DNA from: Trichoplax sp. H2
Lineage: Eukaryota; Placozoa; Uniplacotomia; Trichoplacea
Length of the DNA: 64,000 nt
Assembly: GCA_003344405.1 (NCBI GenBank)
Contig: NOWV01000036.1
Location: 310,001-374,000 of the forward strand
Direction: 5' to 3'
Of the stretch, positions 46,101 through 59,503 are shown piece after piece (position 1 is the stretch's first letter; each line of letters opens with the position of its first letter). The position numbers and the translations under genes were made by a program. A model generated the notes under the pieces. That model was not told where the DNA came from, searched no databases, and was given only the letters and a program-made list of their open reading frames with translations.

Positions 46101-49100
46101 ATAATGTGTATTTTAATGCTGCAATGAATTGGATGCAAGGAGTTAGATAGTACTTTAATGCTTACTTAGTTTAATAAAGATGTGCTATTACGTTAAAAAT
46201 AAATGCGTAGAACTTTCACTTTGACTGTAAACATTTTGAAAGGGAAAATATTGATCTTAAACTCGATATTACGAATAATTAATTAAGGAATTAGAATTAG
46301 GAAGTCTATAAATTATACCACCAACAACCGTAGCGTTGGATGTATAGAAATTATACCAACCTGATACTCTTAAATTGTAAGCAGTATCATATATCAGTGT
46401 CCTCAATCCCTTAATTCCATAGCCAGTTTTGCAGCTTACTTCCGTCATATTGATGACTTGAGGTAAACCAACTTCCCTTGCATTATTAATACCTCCAAAT
46501 TGACCACTGGTATATTTCTTACGAATAAGTATGCGGTATCTTGGTAAATCGTTTTGTCGTTGCTCATGAGTTAATAAATCGAAATGGGTTCCAACAATCA
46601 ATACCGGAGAATCAGGAGCTCTAGCCTAAATAAAAACCGGAAAGAAGCTAGTTTTGAGGATCGATTATCCGGGACTTTGACAGCAGAAACTTCCATTGAT
46701 AGTGATAGGTTAGTGATTACAAGAGTTCTAGCTAAAGTTCTTATAGGCATATAGGATTGGGCAACTTACTTGAATATTAACCAACCAAGACTCCATGGCA
46801 TCTATGCCTTTTTCACCATCCGTCATTTTCCATACCAGAATATACAAGGAACGCCGGGACAGGAAACACTGATGAGTAGCATAGTACTCTTTCTTTATAA
46901 TTTAAAAATATAAGGATATTATTACAAAATAGAGAGATAATTTAGTCATACATAAATTGAATTGTAGCATCGATTTGATCCGATATATTAGGATATCAGG
47001 AAGAGTTTTACCTGCCCTCCAAAATCCCAAGTGCTGAATTTTATTTCTGGTAAACTTCCAAATTTGTAAAAGGAAGTTTTGCGATTGCAGACCCATTCGC
47101 CAACATCAACGCCAACAGTAGAGATTGATAGACGCTTTCGCAAGAATTTTTTCTGCTTGTGAACTTCTCTTTGGTTATTGCTGGATAAGCGATTTACCCA
47201 ATCAGATTGATTTGCTTTCGACGACTTTTTGGAGCCATATTTAATGCGTTGCAATAAGGAAGTTTTACCAATATTTTGTAAGCCGACAAACATTAATTTC
47301 ATTCTTCGATATGGTTTTGATCTGAAAGATTGGATTCAATTTATTACAAACTTGATGGAATACAGATAATAACTACTGTTTATAACTGAGGTAGTTTGCT
47401 TGAAGGAGTTCTACTAATATGGAGTACTAGCGAATTTATCAGCATCGATATGTAACGTCTAGATCGCTCATGGTGTTCTCATCATGGAAAGTAAAAGTAA
47501 ACTAATCTTACAATCTTTGCTATTAAATACTTATTTGCTACCGTAGCAAGAGATATATATTCTTTTTGCGTTTCTCGCTAGGCTAGTTATAATTATAATA
47601 GATAAAGATTAAACTTCTCTAGTAATAAAGCATAAAAACTTTTCCTATAAAATCTACATAAACTTGATTTTCACTGATGTTGAAGGCACAAGGCAGAAAT
47701 ATTAGTCTACTAAAGGTTCAGATAAAGTAAAAGGTTATCTAGCTTTGTATATTAATCACGTAAAAATATAGATGGCTTAAATTTCTTCATCTGTTAAATA
47801 TATAAAGCAGAAGTACTAGTCAATTGGATTGGGGAATGACCACTGTTGCCAGTCAATCCTAGTATACGACTATATTCTAAATGTTAGAATTAAATGTCTA
47901 ATCCTCATGCCTGTAGAAATCAGAACCTGACAGAACTTATCCATCCGACATCGATAGCGCAACTATTTTATGCAACATATTTATTGCAGCAACGTTCTAA
48001 ATACTTCAATGCTCGTTTTAATCTTCAAACTTATAGGAATAAGAATCTAATCAAAAATTACTCATTCCAACGGAGATCGATGCATTTGCTCTAAAGGACC
48101 AACTCTATTTGCTGCGGAATGTACACTAAATGCAATGTTATAGTTATAGCAAGCTAGCAACGAGATGGATCAGAAACGAATGCTAACTTTGGTTTCACTA
48201 TAGCAATAAGTTTCAAGGTGATTGAGATCGAATAGTATAAAGTTATCAAATGTAAATCGACTCACTTCTGTAAGCGGGATAATAGGTAACCAGTAATCAC
48301 TTTCGCTTTCTTCTGCTCCATAATGGATGGTGGTGGATCATGAAGGCGCAATCCGTCCATGGATAATTCCCACAATTTAGTTAATAAACCCATCTCAGGT
48401 GGTAATGAAACGATGCTGATGTTACTGCTTAAATTTAACGAACCCAAATTCGACAGATAGGGAATACCTTTAGGTACGAATTTTAAGTTATTGTTGGATA
48501 TATCTAAACTTTTTAAACTAGGATAAATCGTTTTAACAAATTCCTTGCTGGTATCGCCAATTAAATCTTCGTGAAATCGTTTTAACGTTTCTTCATTTTT
48601 ATCCGGTACATCCTCTAGCAATAAATCTAAATCACTTAATTGATTGCATGATACATCTAATGTTTTCAACTGGATTAAGCAATCATGACGACGATGGCGA
48701 CATATAAAATTATGGACCCATGATGATGCCACATTATAAGGCTTACGGCGTGTTGATGCACGATAGCTGTAGCAAGAAACCAAAGATGGTGGCGAAGGAG
48801 CTGCTGGCCCTGGATTTTTATCACGCTCATTGCCAATATGATTATGCGATAAATCTAACAACTTTAAAGCTGCTGGCATCATGGCTGGAATGGGCATTAG
48901 ACTGAGGTAATTATAACTGATGATTAATTGAGATAAATTGGGTGCTAAACATGCTAATGCTTCTGGTATTTCACTTAATTGATTGTGAGCTATATTCAAG
49001 ATAAATAATCGTGATTCAGCAGAGTCTAATATCCTTTCGTTTTCATTTTCTACATTTGTTACTCGTTCACTGAGTAAGTCAGCACGACGGCTACGTGTTA

Positions 49101-52100
49101 TAACTGGCGTTAATTCACCACTACTTTGCGATGCAGAATCGCCACCATGATCTAAATCTAAGACCATTTGAACTGATTTTTGACCATCTTCTGATTCAAT
49201 GGCAATACGAATATTACTAACACTGATATTTTTGCTTATTTTACTAACATTTGTGCTGCTATTTTCATGGGATGCTTGCTGTTGATTATCATCACCAAGA
49301 GAAATGCTATCTTGCTTAGACACGGATTTACTATCTTGTCCTATGCTATTATTGCTCGTATCATTATCATCGAGAGAAAGTTGGCTTTTGGTTTCTGCTA
49401 ATAATTCATCTTCTTCGTCCAATGCCTCACTACAACTTCTTTCACGATCCTCATGATTCGATGGTCTATAATAGGACATATTGGATTGATTGTTAGAGTT
49501 GCCTACTGGTAATTCACGTAATAAATTGGATGAGACATTTAACACTCTTAATTGTGGTGCGATCCAAATGTTGTAAGGCAATTCTTTAATCTTATTGTTA
49601 GAAATATTTAATGCTTTTAACTTGGGTAAATGAAAGATCCATGTGGATAAACTTTGTAAGCAATTGTTAGCTAGCATTAAATCTTCAAGACGAGAATATT
49701 TAAAGATATTTTCTTGTTGGTAGAGATCATCCCCTTGTAATACTAAATCACTTATAAAATTGTTATTTAAATTTAATATCCTCAAGGATCGCAATTGTAA
49801 GGCAACCATTGGAAAATGTTTTAAATGATTCGATGATAAATCTAATTTGGTAATAGTATTTAACATCATATCTGCTGCTGATGATGGATTTAAGCAATTT
49901 GATGCTGCTATAAGCCATCCCTGATGAACATACGGTAAGCGTAATCCATGCCAATCTATAGAAACCGGTGTTTGAGGATAGGAGTGAAGTAAATCGTCGT
50001 AGCTGCTAAAATCGAATCGAGTCTTGTTTGCCACTACTTTATATTCACGATCAATTTGTACACCATGATGAACAAGGAAAATGGAGACAATTTCGGCGTG
50101 ATCATTATCGATTGCATGGTGGAGGCATGTATGGTCTACATCTTTCACGTTATGATGGAGTAATAAGGAAATAATATCTTTATTGCCTTTATCGCATGCT
50201 AACGACAACGGTGATACTATCAATTTGGCATTTTTCATTGAAAAATCTTGTCTTAACGAATGGCGACGAGCATGTGGACTGGATAAAACTCGATTGTTGG
50301 GGCTAGTTTTGTTATTATTCATTGGTCTTGGAGATAATCCTGATGTTACTGATAGATTATTGCGATTGCCGTTGAAATTGCTAACGTTATCCGTATCCAC
50401 TTGCAAGACTGCATTAATGTTGGCTCCAGCATCGAGTAGAACTTTGACTGTATCCACATTGCCGTTATTCACGGCTTCATGCAATGGTGTAGAGCCAGTA
50501 TTAGACCGAATTTCAAGAGTTGAAATGTGAGAATCGTCATCAGTGAATCCTTTGGCATTTAAACTACGTTGAGATTCATTTTTCGTTTCTTGTTTCCCAC
50601 TGCCTTTAATGGATGTGATAAGTAACTTGACAGCTTCCGCTTGGCCAGCAAGAGCAGCAAGGTGTAAGGCAGTCATTCCTACGCCATTGGGAGTATTGAT
50701 GTTAATTTTCCATCTTTTAAGGGCAGGTTGATCTATAGAATATGTATCGAAAGAAGGACATGAGCAACTTGCTAAATGAGCTCAAACTAGACATGTCATA
50801 TCACTCAAGGTTGCAGAGGATTAATCTTTGTCAGCATGATACTCGATTTGATCGCAATTTACGCGACTTGGATGTGAAATTCTAAAACAAATCAATTGGG
50901 TAAATGTATTGCAGAATTAAGCGGTTGTTAAATGAGGGCAATAATTAGATCTAGTATCGACAAATGAGTACAGTGGTCAATCTTTACGAGCAAGATTCTG
51001 GATTTGATCAAGGTTGGAATCTCGGTATGACTCGCCTTTTAATCAAAGTTAAAGTAGCTGCAAGCAAAAGTCTATACAAGGAGTTGTGAAAGACAATCTA
51101 GTTAAACCTAATTCTGCATAAAATAAGCAATTGTCGAATCAGCATAAACTAGATCTACAGTCAGCGATGGCTACGATAATCTACAGCGTTTACATAAGCT
51201 TTATAGATATGGAGAGAATCATCAAAGTCTTTTAGGATATTTACAAACCTGTCGGAGTTACTACTTCTATCCTGTCTACTTCTAAAATATTGATAATGGC
51301 TTCATCGTTGCTGTAAGATTTAAACTCGTAGCGAAAATTTAATAGTGTATTAATGACATCAATATGACCATGAGAGGCAGCTAAATGTAATGGAGTGTTG
51401 CCATCTTTGCTTTGAAATGTAATTAAATGTGGAAACCAGTGCAGTAATAGTGCCGCAATTTCGGTAAAACCGCGGTCGCAAGCCATATGTAATGGAGAGA
51501 GTCCGGTATGATTATGGATTGCTCCAATGGCACCATGTTGCAACAGAGTCTCAACGATGCTTTTATTGCCAGATTGAATAGCTCTACAATTTGAAATATA
51601 GATCATGATGGTCATGATAGGTTCATTTTATGAAAATTAAGCGATTCATTGTCGAAATTTTTCGAAACATAAGTCGATTTGGCAATTTTAGCGAGGTAAC
51701 TGTCAATTCAAAATTTTAAACTTTTCATATTGCTTCTATCCCTACATTGCGTTGTTAAATACTAATTAGTCAAACTAGGTTTAATTTGTGATAATGAGGA
51801 ACTGATGATCGCCTAAGTGATTGTAAAAATTTGTTCATCTTCCAATAGGCGATATGCCGAATTTTGCTATATAACAGTTGAATGGTTGAGGATATTTGTA
51901 TCATGATCGTTATTCTCTATCCATTTTATGAAATTTGTTAACGGCGGTATAATACGATGACTATTCTATCGCACATGCAAGTGATGATTTTATAAAATTT
52001 ACTCACTAATTATTAATTAAGAAATGTGTAATATATTTTACAGAAATATTTTCATCGAGCTTATTGGAATAAAGAATTGAAACGAACAATCCTTCTATTT

Positions 52101-53637
52101 AACATAGTACAGATGACCAACCTATGTAACAGAGTGTAGCTATCATCATATGAAATATTGATCGTAGTTCTGTTGACAAAGTTGATATTTTTAAGAACAC
52201 CCTGGGTATCACCTTTAGCACAAGCCTGGAATAAATCTATAATGAAATCAGAGCAAGAATAATCTTTCTATGTGGTTTGTTGTAAGCAATATTGATCCAT
52301 TCACAAAACTAATTTATGGCGAACTGAAAGAAAATGACCAAGCGATCATAATCAAAACTAGGCGGACGCACATGTATTACAATATATTTATAGTTAGAAA
52401 TGGCTCGTAGTAATTAAGAGAATTAAAATTCTAAATTAGCTCTTTTAAAGTTACTTTTTCCTTGAACTAATCTAATTAATTCTATCGATAATTAGCTATT
52501 GGATATTACCTCTCTCTCCTTTAGTTAGCTCTTGTGTCTCTCGTTTTACTAAAATCGGAGCATAATCATGATTAATATGTGCTACAACTTAAGTTGAAAG
52601 CAAACTAGATGATCCTAATTTCTTCCTACAGTCGATATAAAAGGAATAAATAATTCAACTTACAAGCAGTTTTTTTCAATATTTTCACACATTGATGATG
52701 AAGTTCTTGTTGTGCTAAATCTTGAGGTAATCTGCTTTTACTATCACTAATGTGAATCACGGCTCCGGCATCAAGTAATATTGTAACGCATCGATAATGG
52801 CCACATTTAGCTGCATGATGCAATGGAGTCTAAAAGGATTCAAGATTAGCCAATTACCCATCATGAGGATCGAGATGGATTAGTTTAGGTAACACAATGT
52901 TATAGTTTAGAATTTCGGCTACTACAGCCTTGACTTTGATATTAAATAGAAATTAAATTGCATGTTGTTCGATATTTCAATATTTATAAGGATTTTCTAC
53001 TCTTGCTATAACAGTTTACGAGGCAAGTTTACAAGACTGATGAATTTATTGTATAAAAAGAGCAGAGGGAGATACAGAATGGATGGAAATTAAAAAATTT
53101 AGGTTTGAAGATCAAATTCTACAATGTCGCTATAGAGTATCATGATTGAAATTTTGGTCAAGGCAGCCTTTATGTCAAAAATGATAATTTTACGTAGGGG
53201 CATGGAAGAATTTTACCCGCCATCTATAAGAATTAATCTGATATAAAACTAATTACGCTGTTCGTAATCAGTGTGGTATAAACTGCAGAACTTAAACCCT
53301 TTGCAAAATCATCTGAATAATCTTTTTAGTTTTATACCGGTTCTATCTCTATTAATAGCCTTACCGAACAGAAATCATCCGGATAAGATACGATATTAAC
53401 TGGAAGGCCACGATTCACTAATTCTGTAAGACATCTTGCACTACCCATTTCAGCTGCTGTATGCAACGCAGTTCTACCTCTTTCGTCATGGCTGGATATG
53501 TTTGTCTTTTCTTGTTCATCTAATAGCTGTTGTAGTAATTCGATATTATCGTAGCGTGCTGCGATATGGAGTAATTCTCCAGGGAAGGAATCAACGCCGC
53601 TATCGCGCTGATCTTCTTCCATATTACCTAGTTTCAT
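37529..53637 (-). CDS. LRRK1: LRRK-family ROCO protein kinase (ankyrin-LRR-Roc-COR-kinase-WD40), 22 exons
   Basis: This large signalling enzyme couples a Ras-like GTPase (Roc) to a Ser/Thr kinase. Relatives LRRK1 and LRRK2 phosphorylate Rab GTPases and act in endosome, lysosome and cytoskeleton control. The 22 exons join with GT-AG sites and consistent phase to 8907 coding bases, about 2968 residues. That is longer than human LRRK1 (about 2015) or LRRK2 (2527). The excess is low-complexity inserts in the LRR and COR regions. N-terminal ankyrin repeats and a conserved WHGLRLPYVHQGWL segment before the LRRs favour LRRK1-type ancestry over LRRK2. All major catalytic motifs are present, so an active kinase and GTPase are expected. 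The ATG at 53637 opens MKLGNMEEDQRDSGVDSFPG; an upstream coding exon cannot be excluded. Confidence 0.92.
40229..42743 (-). CDS. LRRK1: LRRK exons 14-19: protein kinase domain
   Basis: Exons 42624-42743, 42312-42481, 41942-42137, 41517-41777, 41200-41328 and 40229-40442 encode residues about 2161-2523. The glycine loop is LLGKGAFGSVFKG, the catalytic lysine is in VAIK (about 2211), and the catalytic loop is YRDLKSEN (His of HRD replaced by Tyr, Asp about 2339). The magnesium motif is DYG (about 2371-2373), as in LRRK proteins instead of DFG. The APE motif is MAPE and the conserved C-lobe Arg is in ERPSF. Exon 19 is closed at a weak GTGATT donor, chosen for phase. Confidence 0.92.
40550..40830. 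repeat. Intronic tandem repeat, about 97-bp unit
   Basis: Three copies of a unit containing AACAATAATCYATRAATTTAATATATCA variants (positions near 40572, 40669 and 40767) lie in the LRRK intron between exons 18 and 19. Confidence 0.6.
42848..45887 (-). CDS. LRRK1: LRRK exons 9-13: COR domain
   Basis: Exons 45755-45887, 45489-45580, 45242-45364, 43215-44978 and 42848-43119 encode residues about 1366-2160. Family landmarks are LIPASYLALEEAM, GILLHYDDPSLCDLYFIDPQWL, CPSGFWPRLVSRMM, then VPCPYCIE and SCPFHGVL. The 1.76-kb exon 12 carries long Ser/Thr/Asp-rich inserts that explain much of the extra length. COR mediates dimerisation and couples Roc to the kinase in known ROCO proteins. Confidence 0.88.
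45010..45230. repeat. Intronic duplication, about 118-bp unit
   Basis: Two related segments in the LRRK intron between exons 11 and 12 share TAGCCTNNNNATTTGGCAAAT-like text followed by CCTAGAG and a run of CTCTAGAGA-type words. Confidence 0.5.
46319..47321 (-). CDS. LRRK1: LRRK exons 6-8: Roc GTPase domain
   Basis: Exons 47012-47321, 46770-46892 and 46319-46625 encode residues about 1119-1365. The P-loop is GLQNIGKTS (about 1132-1140), the switch II DFGGQ motif closes exon 6, and the guanine-specificity motif is THFD. KEYYATHQ follows switch II as in LRRK proteins. Exon 7 starts at 46892 after an AAAG acceptor with a weak pyrimidine tract. Confidence 0.9.
48266..50732 (-). CDS. LRRK1: LRRK exon 5: last ankyrin repeats and leucine-rich repeats
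   Basis: This 2.47-kb exon (residues about 297-1118) begins with further ankyrin repeats (GMTALHLAALAGQ, GSTPLHEAVNNGN). It continues through WHGLRLPYVHQGWL into leucine-rich repeats with repeated LxxLxxLxLxxNxL text (KALNISNNKIKELP, LNIAHNQLSEIP, LKSLDISNNNLKFVP). A long acidic, Ser/Asn-rich insert without leucine pattern splits the LRR region (about residues 740-875). The end, ITGYLLSRLQK, matches the LRR-Roc junction of LRRK1. Confidence 0.9.
50733..53637 (-). CDS. LRRK1: LRRK exons 1-4: ankyrin repeats
   Basis: Exons 53365-53637, 52664-52829, 52122-52236 and 51249-51583 encode residues 1 to about 296. Ankyrin signatures are clear: GELLHIAARYDN, GRTALHTAAEMGS, TPLHHAAKCGH, SPLHMACDRGF and NTPLHLAASHGH. 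Exon 3 must begin at 52236 (after TTATAG) to keep phase; the nearer CAG would shift the frame. Ankyrin repeats bind partner proteins. Confidence 0.85.
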
Positions 53638-55849
53638 TTATTCTCTTTATAAATTTCGATTGTTTTCAATACCTAAGAAGCATAGCAATACTCGTATTTA
53701 ATATCCATGAGCTTTCTATATTCAAATAAAACATTTTGATATTTAGTGAATTCCAAAATCAGGTAGCAGTAATCGATTATCAGAAAATGGTTTGTGCTAT
53801 GCATAGAATATATGCCATGATGTGTATATAGTTACAGATAAATTTCACTTGTCTCAAATGGAAACACTAGGGATTGTAAATTATGGATTTAAAGATTATT
53901 ATTGCTTTCTGATTTATAATGTATAAGTAAAATGAAGAGTAAGGTTTAGAAAATGATTAATTAAAGTAATAAGAATTTGTGCTTGTTTGTTAAAATAAAA
54001 CATGGATGATCTTATGCCAGGAAGATCTAAAAATGCCGAGCCCGATTAAATATTGTACGGATAATTTTGACTTATGATTTTCTACTATATTCTAGCTTAA
54101 GTAAGTTTAATCTTTGTAACTTTATTAATTTAAATGATATGGGAAGATAATATTCAAGTTGATCGATCTGCTAGCTAGAAGAAAAATTAAATTCACTTTC
54201 CTTAAATTTTTCTTTAAAGTATTACTTGCATCTACAGCTTTACGCCTAGAGTCTACTCAAAGTGATACGCGTATTTCTTCTGAGAAAAGGCAATTTAAGA
54301 AAATCCTACCGTAGAATAGTTGTTGATATTCTCGCCTATACCATCTTAGAATTTATGAAATAGCAAATATAATGCAATAAACGGGTTGAAATTTAATAAT
54401 TTACGACTCTAGATGTTCAATCGTAAGAAAGTAAAATTGTTATGGATAAATTTTTTATGATTTTGGTTATGTAGTCTCATTCTGATTCTGTTAACATGAC
54501 GCTATCACATTAATTGGTATTACAATTGAATCAGTAACAGTCATGCTAAAAGATCTAATACTAATAAAGTAGATGTAAAGATAAATATAAGCAATGTATT
54601 CTAATCTCCGTGAGTTAGAAAATCATTTTAATTAAAATATAATGATGAAATTTCTCAAGATGACGATCAGAATATAGGAATCGAGTAGATTACTATAAAC
54701 TCAAAATATATGAACGTTATTTTCATGGTTAACATTAGATGGCAAATAGCATTTGATATTACAGTATCATGATCATAGAAGAGGTTGTCAATATATCGCA
54801 TTTTATATTTACTCGATAAATAACAATAGCCTTATCATACTTATAAATTGTACAACCACATCATTAAAGCAACTAAAAGGGACAAAATAATAAAATGTTC
54901 ACCCAGCTGTCGGCAGAAGGTTTGGGACAAAAAAAATGACGCATCATATCAACTTTAGAAATGCTAACTATTCTTGTTAGCAGACCATACTGAACTCTAT
55001 GAAATCTCAATGGTAATGGAAATATCATGCTAGATATTTAGTAGAAAAATACTACGAAATGGACTTCTGCTTCTTCAAATAATTCAGCTATATTCTATCT
55101 TTTACTAGAGGGTAAATTTTAACATGTGGGAAATAAATTAAAGGTATTTTCTCTTCTTTTCCATTAAAGATTAACTTTACGGTACGACAGAAATATCAAT
55201 TCCTGTTGCTATTTTTGCTTACTATTACATATTGGGAGATCGTCAATCTTTTCATTCAAGTAGTCATTTCAAGTAGGATAGTACGATAGTTACAAGAAAA
55301 AGTGCTCAATACCGTGGTCTTCCACAGGTAGGAGTTAGGAGAGAGATTAGAGACCGTGATACCATATTTATACGAAGCAGCAATTCCTTAATTACTATGA
55401 TGGAAAGCTATCATTTATTACGTATATACCACCGTAACGATACCGTTTATGAGATAGATACATTGAATATATAATTTATAAACTTCTTCAACAATTTTCT
55501 ACCATTCTATAAAGACCCAAAAATTTTCCATGAAATAAATGACGTTAAAGAACTCAATGTGCCTTAAGGAAGATGATTTTCTTTATCATGAAACGATAAG
55601 TATCAGAATTAAAATTACTAAGAGCAATTACCGATAAGCTGTAGCCGTAAGCTCCACTGGTTCCTATTCATCTAGATTTATAACTTTTTGCTCTTGTATT
55701 AAGTTTATAATCAATCGCAAAAAGTGATTTAGAAAGTTTAATGAAGATTTTCAACAAATTTAAATCATTTCAAAGATAATCGAGTATAGTCTACCATAAG
55801 GATTATCATCTAGTACATAAAGCTAAATTATTTGTGACTAGGGAAAATG

Positions 55850-56650
55850 GATAGGCTAAACAATTATTATTTGGTCTATTAGAACATAAATTTGCTATCA
55901 AACCTGCAAAAAATGGATAAAATCTGACTCAATATTTCATGAAGCCGATGTTATACTGAAGAAAGTTACGATATAAGCTATATTTATCGATTTGTAAAAT
56001 AAAGGAATGAAACGATTTAACCGAAGAAAAGTGGATAGTATTCCATTTATGTAAAATTAAATAACAATATGACGTTGATGTTTATCCTCGGTAATGGCAA
56101 TTGAATGGATAAAGGTAATTCTAAGTTTTTATCTAGCAGAGCTCTTAGTTATCGTATACTCATCAGCTTATGAAATAAAAGTGTCCTATAGAAGAAAAAC
56201 GTGCAGTTACAAGCTTTAAATTAGGATGGGAGTACATAACGCCGACGTTATTTATGTTGCAGGTAAAAATGGCGATAAAAGGGATAAAATTGACCTTATA
56301 TTTATATGGAGGCGCTCTTAACTGTTCGTATATCCATCAACTTATGACATAAAACTGTTTAATAGGAGAAAAATAGACAGTCATGCAATTTAACTTAGGG
56401 TGAAATAATGTAACGCTGATGTCATTTATTTATTGGTAAATGGCAACTGAAAGAATAAAAATGATTCTGTATTAACCCAGTAAAAGAGATGTTAGTTATA
56501 TCTATCAATTTAGATACAGAAGGAGAAATGAAATGGTTTGATGGAAGAAAAATGCATAGTCATGCACATAGGATCATAATATGACGCCAATGTTATTTAT
56601 TTACGAACAGTAATGGCAATTGAATTGATAACAAAGACTGTATATTTTGC
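55850..56650. repeat. Degenerate tandem repeat, about 172-bp unit
   Basis: The word ATGACGCCGATGTTATTTATT and its variants recur at about 56069, 56241, 56413 and 56584, with an older copy near 55940. A GGAAGAAAAATGNATAGTCATGCA-type segment precedes each. Spacing is about 171-173 bases. Confidence 0.65.
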
Positions 56651-57539
56651 CAAGAAGAGCTATATCTGTCAATTTATTAAGACTGTACTATGCTACTATC
56701 TGATCTACGCCTATTAAAAATATAAATAATGATAGAATCTGTCCCTATCTAAAATAAGAAAATGAATCATACCGTAAAATAGGATTGTAAGGATAAGTGT
56801 TATCATGAAGCGTTAAGAAAGCATGCCCAGATAGAACTGTTAATATCGATGTAGATTTGGCATAAATGTGTAAAAGAGAGAATTTGCCTGAATAGTTATT
56901 TATAGTTAAAGTTTACTGGTTAAATTTTTTAAAATTCGAAGCCACAATCAAATCACGATCGTGAATACGTTAGACAAGCTACAATTGCACTTACTAATTA
57001 GATTGGACAGTGACCATCAAAAGAAGCGGGCCATTTACTTCAAGATGGATGATGTATTCAATAAGTTGGATAATGGAAGCTATTTTTATTTCTATTAGCT
57101 AGAACCCGGTGGGCTTGAAATGAAACCAGCAGTCTTTGGCCTTATGTAACTGCTAAAATTAAATTGCGATTAATTTTACCATATGGTCCATATCACGTGA
57201 AATCATTCCTACCCTATGAAACACCAATATTTGTTTTTCGAATTGCAAATGCTCTACAATCTATAACGCTAGATGGACGTTAGCATGAGACTGGAATGAC
57301 ATTGGAGTAATTTTAGCTATTGTGGTTATTCCTCGTATTTTATTCATGTTGGCTCTTGAATAATATGAATAGGAAAAAATACGTGTAATAACTTATAGTT
57401 ATGATTCTAATTATCTCAATAATAGGAGAGCATGAAAGGATAAAATTAGGATTGCTATATCTTACTCTGATAGATACAGTAATTCCCTCTCAAAATAGAG
57501 AGTATATGATACAATTAAAATTAGATTATAAATAGTTTT

Positions 57540-57860
57540 CCATAAATTGATGTAAGGCAAAGATTTATAGCGTACTAATTTTAGTCATTAAGAAAGATTT
57601 TTGGATTTATTTAATGTTAAAAAACAAAACCAGCAGTGGCATAGTGATTGCATTGCTTCAACAGTAGACCAATATGAGTTGAGAGGTGAAGAAATGCGTT
57701 AAAGTATTCCACTTTTGATTAATAATTAATTTACGAGAACAGCGGAGCATTTAATGTTATTAATATTGATCGCTTATTGTTTATATTGACAAAGATTTAT
57801 AGCATACTCAATTTTAGCCAAGACGGATGTTTCTGGTATTTATTCCATCTCGATCCTATA
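57540..57860. repeat. Two-copy imperfect repeat
   Basis: AAAGATTTATAGCGTACTAATTTTAG near 57559 recurs near 57788 as AAAGATTTATAGCATACTCAATTTTAG, each followed by an AAGANNGATTTTT/GTTTCT-type segment. A weaker copy may exist near 58040. Confidence 0.5.
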
Positions 57861-59503
57861 TAACATTAATTTAGCAAAAATAAGCTAGCAATAATTTATA
57901 GTAATTTCATTTAACTTGATAGTAGAAAGATAATAAAGAAGGCAAAGAAAAAGGCATGATACCATATTTCTGATTGATAGATCAATAGGCTATTTAGTGT
58001 AATTAAATTGATCGATAACAGTGCAACCGAAATATGATTTACAATGGCTAATTTTAACCAATGTGGTGACTACTTGCTGTAATCGAGTAACTTTTAAACA
58101 TTACCTAATGATAATTTTCTATTTAACTTGATACAGCTTTAATATCTATCGTTATCCATCAGTACTTTTAGACGTTTAAAATGTTCTCCAAGACGATATT
58201 GAGGGAGAGAGTAAGAACGAACAGAGAAAAGTAATAATCTGCATACCTTTTTAAATTACGCGTTCTACTCCACACTAGTTTACTATAAAGATATGAAGGC
58301 GCTCTTTATTCCGTAACTAGTATCAATTTAAATATTGTACTAGAGAAAATTTTAAAATTTATTAATTTCATATCGGTATGGGCTCAGGTCCATTGCATCA
58401 ATACACATGCTTATATTGAATTATATGCCAATGTATTTTTGGATATCGGGTAGAATGCAAACACGATAGCTTTTAAACACCTTTACAATATACAGTACCA
58501 AGTGGAAGGATCTATCATTGTCATACAGTTTTTAAAATTAACTTAGGATCAGTAGTATATAAAAGCCAAAATATTTGCAAAGCAGTCACCAGAAAATTAA
58601 CATATTAAACTTAGACAGATATCTAGTATTAAATGCCTCGTTGATATTTGAAATGGTAGGATAATAATCACGTTGAAATGACAGTAGGCAAGATTATTAA
58701 AATTTGCTACAAACAACCATTATAATATAACCATGCCATTTGGGTACAGTTGGCTATAAATTATGACAAGATATCTATACAGGTATTCCACATACAGAAA
58801 TAGCAAAAAAACACAAACTTTTGGTACCATTATTGGTAATAGCATAGAACTATAAAACAATAAGCGTAATCATTTCAATTCTTAATTCAGTCTCAGCGAT
58901 ATTATGCAAATAATGGAAAAAATTTATATAAAATAATGTCATCGATACGATATATCACATAGATATAATATATGTCTTTACTAAATGAATATAATACCAT
59001 TTGTTAGTCTTCCACAGACTTTTCTACAGCAGGTCCAAAGAATAAGTTTACGAGTATAGTAGCGCATATACTTATTACTAATGCACGAGCAGAAGACATT
59101 GTAGGAGTTATTAATCTTGCAATGAAAAACTAGTACAACTGACCATATGCGTACTATATGTTATTTTAAATTATATCCCCAATGTAATTTATACTACCGC
59201 ATCCATTCTGAAATATGTAGTCATTTATTGTATAAATGTCAATATATTATTTATGTTATGCTTTCCTGCATCTCTCTTTCGTAGACTTTATCCTTTTACC
59301 AAAAAATTTACATTCGTTACTATTTCCAATATCATCAGTTGATTTTATGAAGATGATGCTTCAACAGCCTGCTCCAAAAAACAAGATAGAGAGATAAAAC
59401 GATACCACGAGTTAGGCAGATATAGATCATCAGCGTTATTAATTCATCATGTAACAATTGAAATGTGACATCAAAGTATTCATTTTAGGTTTTGTAATTG
59501 ATG

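Larger units (their letters stand above)
53638..59503. other. Gene desert of about 5.9 kb between LRRK and MAP7-like genes
   Basis: Almost no frame over 60 codons occurs and no family similarity is seen on either strand. The region contains degenerate tandem repeats (55850-56650, 57540-58080) and a pair of related segments at 59004-59120 and 59345-59460. It includes the LRRK promoter region, in which I see no clear TATA box. Confidence 0.5.
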
